Shown here: positions 58,521 to 64,000 of the stretch, one piece after another
Numbering within the stretch: position 1 is the first letter of the stretch
Layout: each line of letters opens with the position of its first letter
Origin: Anaeramoeba ignava
Lineage: Eukaryota > Metamonada > Anaeramoebidae
Reading direction: 5' to 3'
Length of the DNA stretch: 64,000 bases
Assembly: GCA_028826165.1 (NCBI GenBank)
Contig: JAPDFW010000081.1
Coordinates: forward strand, 24,001 to 88,000
The notes under the pieces: generated by a model
Database searches by the model: none
The model's input: the letters and a program-made list of their open reading frames with translations, nothing else
What the model was told of the DNA's origin: nothing
Made by a program: the position numbers and the translations under genes

Positions 58521-59615
58521 ATGTTATGGTTTTTAACACTAACTCAGTCATGCAATTTAGCATGTAAATATTGTGGGAGTTCAGAAAACTTTGATATTGA
58601 GGATCTAAGTCCACATCCACGAGAAATAAGCTTTGATCTTAACCTATTGAAACGTATACAAAAAGATCCTGATCCAGTTATTGCATTTTACGGAGGCGAA
58701 CCGTTATTGAAAATGCGACTCTTCAAGCAGATAATGGAGCTTATTCCGAACGCAAAATACGTTTTACAAACAAACGCGATTTTGCTGTCAAAATTAAAAA
58801 CGGAAATTCTTCACAAATTCGACTGCATTTTAATTTCCGTTGACGGAGATGAAAAAGTAACGGACTATAATCGCGGCGAGGGGACGTATCAAAAAGTGCT
58901 TGAGAACATTCGGAACATCCGCGAAAGAGGGTTTAAGGGGGATTTAATTGCGCGGATGACGATATCCGAAGTTAGTGATATTTACACTGACGTTCTCCAT
59001 TTAATTTCACTTGGGTTATTTGACCATATCCATTGGCAAATTGACTGTTTGTGGGACAGTGAGATGACCGCGCGCTGGAAGGACTTCTACAAGTGGCGCG
59101 ATGAGATCTACAATCCAGGAATCACCAAGCTCGCCGCGCTTTTTATTGAGGAACTGCGAAAGGGGAACGTTCTTCCAATCGTTCCTTTTTTGGGTTTGCT
59201 GTCAAGTTTTATTGAGGGTAAAAAAGCAACTCTTCGTTGCGGTGCTGGTAGAACTTCATTCAATATCACGACTGGCGGCTATGTCAATGCTTGTCCTGTT
59301 GCTCCTGAGTTCGATCCTATTTCTAAACTTGATGATGATTTTGACCCTAATTCCGTTAGAGATTCGGTTTTTATTGGCGGTCTTTGTAATGATTGTGAAA
59401 TCCTTGATAAATGTGGTGGAAGATGCTTATATACTAATAAAAATATGTGGTGGGGTAAAAAAGGTTTTCGTGCTGTTTGTAATACTGTTAAACACTTGGT
59501 TGCTCAGATGGATGAGATTTTGCCTGAAGTTAAGGATCTTGCTCAAAAAAAAGTTTTTGATATGGACTTGATGAATTATCCAAAATATAATAATACTTGC
59601 GAGATTATTCCCTAA
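58521..59615 (+). CDS. Radical SAM/SPASM enzyme of the putative peptide-modifying type
   Basis: It cleaves S-adenosylmethionine with a [4Fe-4S] cluster to start radical chemistry; relatives with SPASM domains modify peptides or mature sulfatases. 364 aa, no intron. The cluster motif CxxxCxxC is CNLACKYC (Cys11, 15, 18). The SAM-binding GGEP motif is in AFYGGEPLLK, and ISVDGDEKVTDYNRGEG is the usual beta-strand/substrate loop. The C-terminal SPASM region (about 255-335) has CGAGRTSFNITTGGYVNACP, then GGLCNDCEILDKCGGRCLY and FRAVCNT, enough Cys for extra clusters. It reads like the archaeal/bacterial families with the KxxxWGxxGFRxVC ending. Codons are richer in G/C than in flanking genes, and such an enzyme is unusual in a eukaryote, so transfer from a prokaryote is likely. 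The substrate peptide is unknown. Confidence 0.88.
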   Translation: MLWFLTLTQSCNLACKYCGSSENFDIEDLSPHPREISFDLNLLKRIQKDPDPVIAFYGGEPLLKMRLFKQIMELIPNAKYVLQTNAILLSKLKTEILHKFDCILISVDGDEKVTDYNRGEGTYQKVLENIRNIRERGFKGDLIARMTISEVSDIYTDVLHLISLGLFDHIHWQIDCLWDSEMTARWKDFYKWRDEIYNPGITKLAALFIEELRKGNVLPIVPFLGLLSSFIEGKKATLRCGAGRTSFNITTGGYVNACPVAPEFDPISKLDDDFDPNSVRDSVFIGGLCNDCEILDKCGGRCLYTNKNMWWGKKGFRAVCNTVKHLVAQMDEILPEVKDLAQKKVFDMDLMNYPKYNNTCEIIP

Positions 59616-59804
59616 AAAATTTAAAACAAAAAAGAAAACAAACAAAAAAGAAAACAAACAAAAAAGAAAACAAATTAAATTAGATTAAATTAGAATAGAA
59701 AAGTGGAACAAAAAATAATTGGAAAAATTTATTTCAAAAATCAAAAAAATAAAAATAAAAAATAAAAATAAAAAATCTTTTCTCTTTCTTATTTATTAAT
59801 ATTA
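59616..59804. other. Convergent spacer
   Basis: 189 bp, A-rich, with AACAAAAAAGAAAAC repeated three times right after the radical SAM stop and TTATTAATA units before the DapF stop. Nothing else is recognised. Confidence 0.4.
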
Positions 59805-60819
59805 TTAATAATAGTAATAATAATAAAATCCCTCACAAATTATCTTATAAGGTCCTGTTTGCCAAATCCTTTCTAAATTCTCATCACATTCAAGAAATAA
59901 ATCTCCTCCTTCCATATGTACTGTTGCAGATCTGCTAATTTTATTTGTCTTAACAGCAACAGCAAAAACAGCTGCAGCTCCAGATCCGCATGCTTTAGTA
60001 CGTCCAGATCCTCTTTCCCAAACATACATTTTGATTTCGTTTTCAGATTTGATTTCTGCAAACTCACAATTTGTTTTGTTGGGAAACATCTTATGATTTT
60101 CAACTAAATAACCAACTTTTTCTACATCAATTTTTTCTAAATCTTCTACAAAAAAAACTGCATGAGGATTTCCCATTGAAACTGTTGATAATTTACTTTT
60201 AAATCCTTCAACTTCAAAGGATTCTTCGATAATCATTTGTAATCCAAAAATATTTTCAACTGGAATTTTTTCAATTTCAAAAATTGGTTTTGGAAGTTGT
60301 GCTTTAACAAGATTATTTCGGATAATTTCAACTTGAAGTTGGATTTGGTTTGAAAAAATGGAAAAGGTTTGATTTTTTTCAATTTGATTTTCATAAAGAT
60401 AACCAGCAAGAGATCTTGTTGCATTTCCACAAATTTCTGCTTTACTTCCATCACTGTTATAAATTTCCATTAAATATTTTTTCTTTTTGATTCCTTTAAT
60501 AACAACTAATCCATCAGATCCAATTCCAAAATTTCTGTTACTAATTTTTTTAGTAAGATCTTTTATATTTATATTTATATTTATATTTTGATTTTTGATT
60601 TTGATTTTGATTTTGAATTTGAAATTGATTTTGATTTTGATTTTGAAATTGATTTTGATTTTGATTTTGAAATTGATTTTGATTTTGAATTTGATTTTGA
60701 TTTTCATTTTGATTTTGATTTTTGGATTTGAGTTCTTTTGAATGAATAAAAATATAATCATTTCCAAGTGCTTCAATTTTAAAGAATTTAATTTTAATTT
60801 TATTATTTTGATTATTCAT
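59805..60819 (-). CDS. dapF: Diaminopimelate epimerase (one-base frame break in an Asn/Gln insert)
   Basis: DapF interconverts LL- and meso-diaminopimelate in lysine/peptidoglycan synthesis using two active-site cysteines. The frame starts at 60819 (MNNQNNKIKIKFFKIEALGNDY). The N-terminal GNDYIFI strand is followed by an Asn-Gln tract (about 60560-60720) not present in bacterial enzymes. Then come RNFGIGSDGLVVI, NSDGSKAEICGNATRSLAGY (catalytic Cys), STVSMGNPHAVFFV and WERGSGRTKACGSGAAAVFA (second catalytic Cys). The tail ends in Tyr repeats. Near 60595 one extra A (AAAAATC among AAAATC units) shifts the frame; total length is 3n+1, and removing it joins the halves at KDLTKKISNRNFG. Both catalytic Cys are intact, so an active enzyme is likely. 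Probably acquired from bacteria; the pathway partner genes are not in this window. Confidence 0.87.
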
Positions 60820-60925
60820 TTTTTAAATTATTATTTTGATGAAGAAAAAAAAATGAAAAAAAATTTAATTTTTCGCTTTTTTTTTTCTTTTGATGATTTT
60901 CATTTTTTTCTTGTTGGATTTTAAA

Positions 60926-63322
60926 ATGGAAAATTTCTTTTTTTCCTCATTCTTTTTATATTTGGATTTTCTTATTCAATTTAGTAAAATAAAAATTAAA
61001 AATATTTAATCAATTTTAAATTAAAATTTTTTCATTTATTAATTTATATAATTTTTAATTAATTTTTTTTTAGTAAAAATGATCCTGCACCTGGACCTGG
61101 TGTTATTCAAATTTATTATTATTCTTCATGGGGTGCAAACACACATATCCACTACAGCGCAAATAACGGACAATGGACACCAGGTAAAACAATTTAACGA
61201 AATCAAATTTTAAATTTCATTCTAATTTTTAAATTTATCCAAACAAAAAAAAATTAACAAAACGGGAAATTGAATTTTTTTGCTCAACAAAAGTTCCTGG
61301 AGTTTTAATGAACATATCAACAAACTCAACATGGCCACCACCGAACTTTTATGTGAGAGCATTCTACGCGAACACAATGCAATTTGTATTTACAGATGGG
61401 AATGGAAATTGGGATCATTATAAAACTGGTGGAAATTACTACATCTCAATGCCAGGTATTTATGTGGTTCAGAATCATGATATCCAGGTCATACATACTT
61501 ATCCAGATGCTTGTCCTGGAAACCCTCCTTGTTCTAATCATGGAACTTGTGTTAATGGAACTTGCGATTGTCAAGATGGCTATTATACTGCTAATTGTTC
61601 TCTTTATTGTAATCCTGATGACCATATTTTGTGTGAAGATGGCACAAGGTGTGTTGTTGGTCATACTTGTCCTCCTCTTCCTGGTTTGTTTATTTTTTTA
61701 TATTTTAATTTCAAAATCAAATTCAAAATCAAAATCAAATTCAATTTCAAAATCAAAATCAAATTCAAAATCAAATTTAAAATTAAAATTAAAATCAAAA
61801 TCAAAATCAAAATCAAAATTCAAAATCAAAATTAAAATCAAAATCAAAATCAAAATCAAAATTAAAATCAAAATTAAAATCAAAATCAATTTAAAAATCA
61901 AAATTAAAATCAAAATCTAAATCAAAATCTAAATCAAAATCAAAATCAAAATCAAAATCAAAATCAAAATCAAAATCAAAATCAAAATCAAATTCAATTT
62001 CAAATTCAATTTCAAATTCAAAATCAATTTCAAAATCAAAATCAAAATCAAAATAAAATTCAATTTCAATTTCAATTTCAAAATCAAAATCAAATTCAAA
62101 ATCAAATTCAAAATCAAAATCAAAATCAAAATCAAAATCAAAATCAAAATTAAAATCAAAATTAAAATCAAAATTAAAATCAAAATCAAAATCAAAATCC
62201 AAATCAAAATCAATATCAAAATCAAAATCAAAATCAATTTCAAATTCAAAATTTAAATCAAAATCAAAATCAAAATCAAAATTAATTTCAAAATCAATTT
62301 CAAAATCAAAATCAAAATCAAATTCAAAATCAAAATCAAAATCAAAATCAAAATCAAAATCAAAATCAAAATCAAAATTAAAATCAAAATCAAAATTGAA
62401 ATTAAAATCAAAATCAAAATCAATTTCAAAATAAAAATCAAAATTAAAATCAAAATCAAAATAATCAAAATAAATCAAAATCAAAATTAATTTCAAAATT
62501 AAAATCAAAATCAAAATCAAAATCAATTTCAAAATCAATTTCAAAATCAAAATCAAAATCAAAATCAAAATCAATTTCAAAATTAAAATCAAAATCAAAA
62601 TTAAAATCAAAATCAAAATCAAAATCAAAATAAATCAAAATCAAAATTAATTTCAAAATTAAAATCAAAATTAAAATCAAAATCAAAATCAAAATCAATT
62701 TCAAAATCAATTTCAAAATCAAAATTATAATCAAATTCAAATTCAAATTCAAATTCAAAATTGAAATCAAAATCAAATTCAATTTCAAATTCAAAATTAA
62801 AAGGTTGCGAAATTTTCACAGATGGAAAATGTTCAGGAGATGAAATTAACATGCCAGATAGTTTTGCAAATGTATATCAAAATAAATACACAGGAAATAA
62901 ATCAACATAAGATTAAAATAAATAAAAAACATAATCAATTTTTAAAAAAATTTAGCGGAGATGGCAAACACCAGGACAAAATGATCCAGATTATCAATCA
63001 TCATTTCAATATTACAATGTTCTTGTTGGATATGCTGATGTTAAATATTCTTCTGATAGAAAATCAGCAACTGTCAATTTAATTGGAATTCATAAAAACT
63101 CAGTTACTTTAACTTATGAATTTGATGGACAAACTCAATCTTCTTCTCAAAAAAGTTTTGATTCAAGTTTTAATAAACCTTTAACTTTGGCTATTTATGG
63201 TGCTGATGGTTCAAAATTAAAATTAGATCCTGTTGATTTTATGTGGAATACTCACACTCCAATTGTTCATGAATCTGGTGATTATAGAAATGGTCAAAAG
63301 GGTTCAATTATTGATTTATTTG
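60926..63322 (+). CDS. Secreted protein with CBM25 and EGF-like modules, probably an alpha-amylase N-terminal half (3' end outside window)
   Basis: Exons: 60926 to about 61000, 61074-61183, 61294-61683, 62804-62871 and 62956-63322; the next intron runs past the window end. All junctions after exon 1 are GT-AG and in phase. Exon 1 starts MENFFF. Read with one more T in its T-run it gives a good signal peptide (LILFIFGFSYS) and the correct phase, so a base is probably missing. IQIYYYSSWGANTHIHYSAN, GQWTPVPG (across a splice) and FVFTDGNGNWDHY form a starch-binding CBM25. CSNHGTCVNGTCDCQDGYYTANC is EGF-like. The last exons (MPDSFANRRWQTPGQNDPDY, LVGYADVKYSSDR, LKLDPVDFMWN, GQKGSIIDLFG) resemble the region just before the first strand of GH13 alpha-amylases. 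The catalytic barrel is not in the window. Likely role: starch or glycogen digestion. Confidence 0.68.
61684..62803 (+). repeat. 1120-bp tandem-repeat intron (TCAAAA/TTTCAAAA hexamers) of the CBM25 gene
   Basis: Donor CTG|GTTTGT, acceptor AATTAAAAG|GTTGCG. Units are TCAAAA with AATTTC and AAATTC variants. The joined exons read PLPGCEIFTDGKC. It carries the same hexamer as the coding Asn-Gln tracts elsewhere but is spliced out here. Confidence 0.82.
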
Positions 63323-64000
63323 GTAATTCAATTTCAATTTTAATTTCAATTTCAATTTCAAATTCAATTTCAATTTCAAATTCAATTTTAATTCCAATTT
63401 CAATTTTAATTTCAATTTTAATTTCAATTTTAATTCTAAATTCAATTTCAATTTTAATTCTAAATTCAATTTCAATTTTAATTTCAAATTCAATTTCAAT
63501 TTCAATTTTAATTTCAAATTCAATTTCAATTTCAATTTTAATTTTAATTTTAAATTCAATTTCAATTTCAATTTTAATTTTAATTTCAATTTAAATTGAA
63601 ATTTAAATTTTAATTTAAATTTCAATTTCAATTTTAATTTCAATTTTAATTTCAAATTCAATTCCAATTTCAATTTTAATTTCAATTTTAATTTCAATTT
63701 CAATTTTAATTTTAATTTCAATTTTAATTCTAAATTCAATTTCAAATTCAATTTTAATTTCAAATTCAATTTTAATTTTAATTTCAATTTTAATTTTAAT
63801 TTCAATTTTAATTTCAATTTCAATTTCAATTCTAAATTCAATTTTAATTCTAATTTCAATTTTAATTTTAATTTTAATTTTAATTTTAATTTCAATTTCA
63901 ATTTCAATTTCAATTTTAATTTTAATTTCAATTTTAAATTCAAATTCAATTTCAAATTCAATTTCAATTTTAATTTTAATTTTAATTTTAATTTCAATTT
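63323..64000 (+). repeat. Tandem-repeat intron of the CBM25 gene, running past the window end
   Basis: It starts GTAATTC after DLFG (one base into a codon). It is filled with ATTTCA/ATTTTA hexamers (12-mer ATTTCAATTTTA) to the last base of the window. The end is not seen. Confidence 0.75.

Noticed and set aside
58521-60819. Bacterial contamination as the source of the radical SAM and DapF genes.
   Set aside because: They lie within a continuous eukaryotic context; DapF contains the genome's own Asn/Gln hexamer tract and both genes have host-like AT-rich flanks.
61000-61073. TA-AG or GT-TA non-canonical intron between exons 1 and 2 of the CBM25 gene (direct repeat TTTAGTAAAA at both ends).
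   Set aside because: Every other intron in the window is GT-AG; one missing T in the exon-1 homopolymer explains the phase and gives a good signal peptide.
1-64000. CRISPR arrays, because of the many regular repeats.
   Set aside because: Repeats are directly adjacent low-complexity units without unique spacers, in a eukaryotic intron-bearing genome.

Overview
The window is eukaryotic nuclear DNA from a very AT-rich genome that uses the standard genetic code (TAA, TAG and TGA all end genes here). Short GT-AG introns sit beside introns of about 0.5-1.4 kb built almost entirely of AT-rich tandem repeats, and many proteins carry Asn/Gln-rich tracts encoded by a CAAAAT hexamer. The tandem RCC1-BTB family, multi-SH3 proteins, membrane-anchored papain-like proteases and apparently prokaryote-derived metabolic genes fit an anaerobic amoeboflagellate such as Anaeramoeba (Metamonada). 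That assignment is inference from gene content and style; no rRNA or other marker is present.

Layout, left to right. Positions 1-5174 (+) hold the C-terminal part of a huntingtin (HTT) orthologue split by a satellite-like intron. 6981-23438 (+) is a tandem array of papain-family (C1A) cysteine protease genes: three intact, one broken, one 3' half. Interleaved with them is a bacterial-type metzincin metalloprotease carrying the same Pro-Thr stalk and transmembrane tail as the neighbouring cysteine proteases. 24101-31263 (-) carries a small PDI-like thioredoxin protein with a KEDL tail, the spliceosomal Sm-D1 protein, and an eight-exon F-BAR/two-SH3 protein. 31501-34750 (+) is an SMCR8-like longin-DENN gene. 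34879-35038 contains a GC-richer structured stretch that may be a U6-like snRNA plus a hairpin. 35077-38167 (-) is a beta-propeller gene. 38275-47612 (+) has an Asn/Gln/Tyr-rich protein, a cyclin and a five-SH3 scaffold. 47978-58417 (-) is a tandem array of five RCC1-BTB genes. 58521-59615 (+) is a radical SAM/SPASM enzyme, 59805-60819 (-) a diaminopimelate epimerase, and 60926 to beyond the window (+) the 5' half of a secreted protein with a CBM25 starch-binding module and an EGF-like module, probably an alpha-amylase.

Functional themes. There are secreted or surface hydrolases for feeding (cathepsins, metalloprotease, putative amylase) and membrane/cytoskeletal or signalling scaffolds (F-BAR-SH3, multi-SH3, RCC1-BTB). 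There are also basic eukaryotic machinery (Sm-D1, cyclin, PDI) and two proteins best known from human neurodegeneration (huntingtin, SMCR8). The metalloprotease, radical SAM enzyme and DapF look prokaryotic in type.

Sequence-quality caution. At least eight apparent single-base frame breaks lie in low-complexity or homopolymer stretches inside otherwise well-conserved genes. Most are probably uncorrected sequencing indels, so those genes are annotated as single CDSs with the break noted. Exon boundaries were worked out by hand from GT-AG sites and codon phase; none is backed by transcripts.
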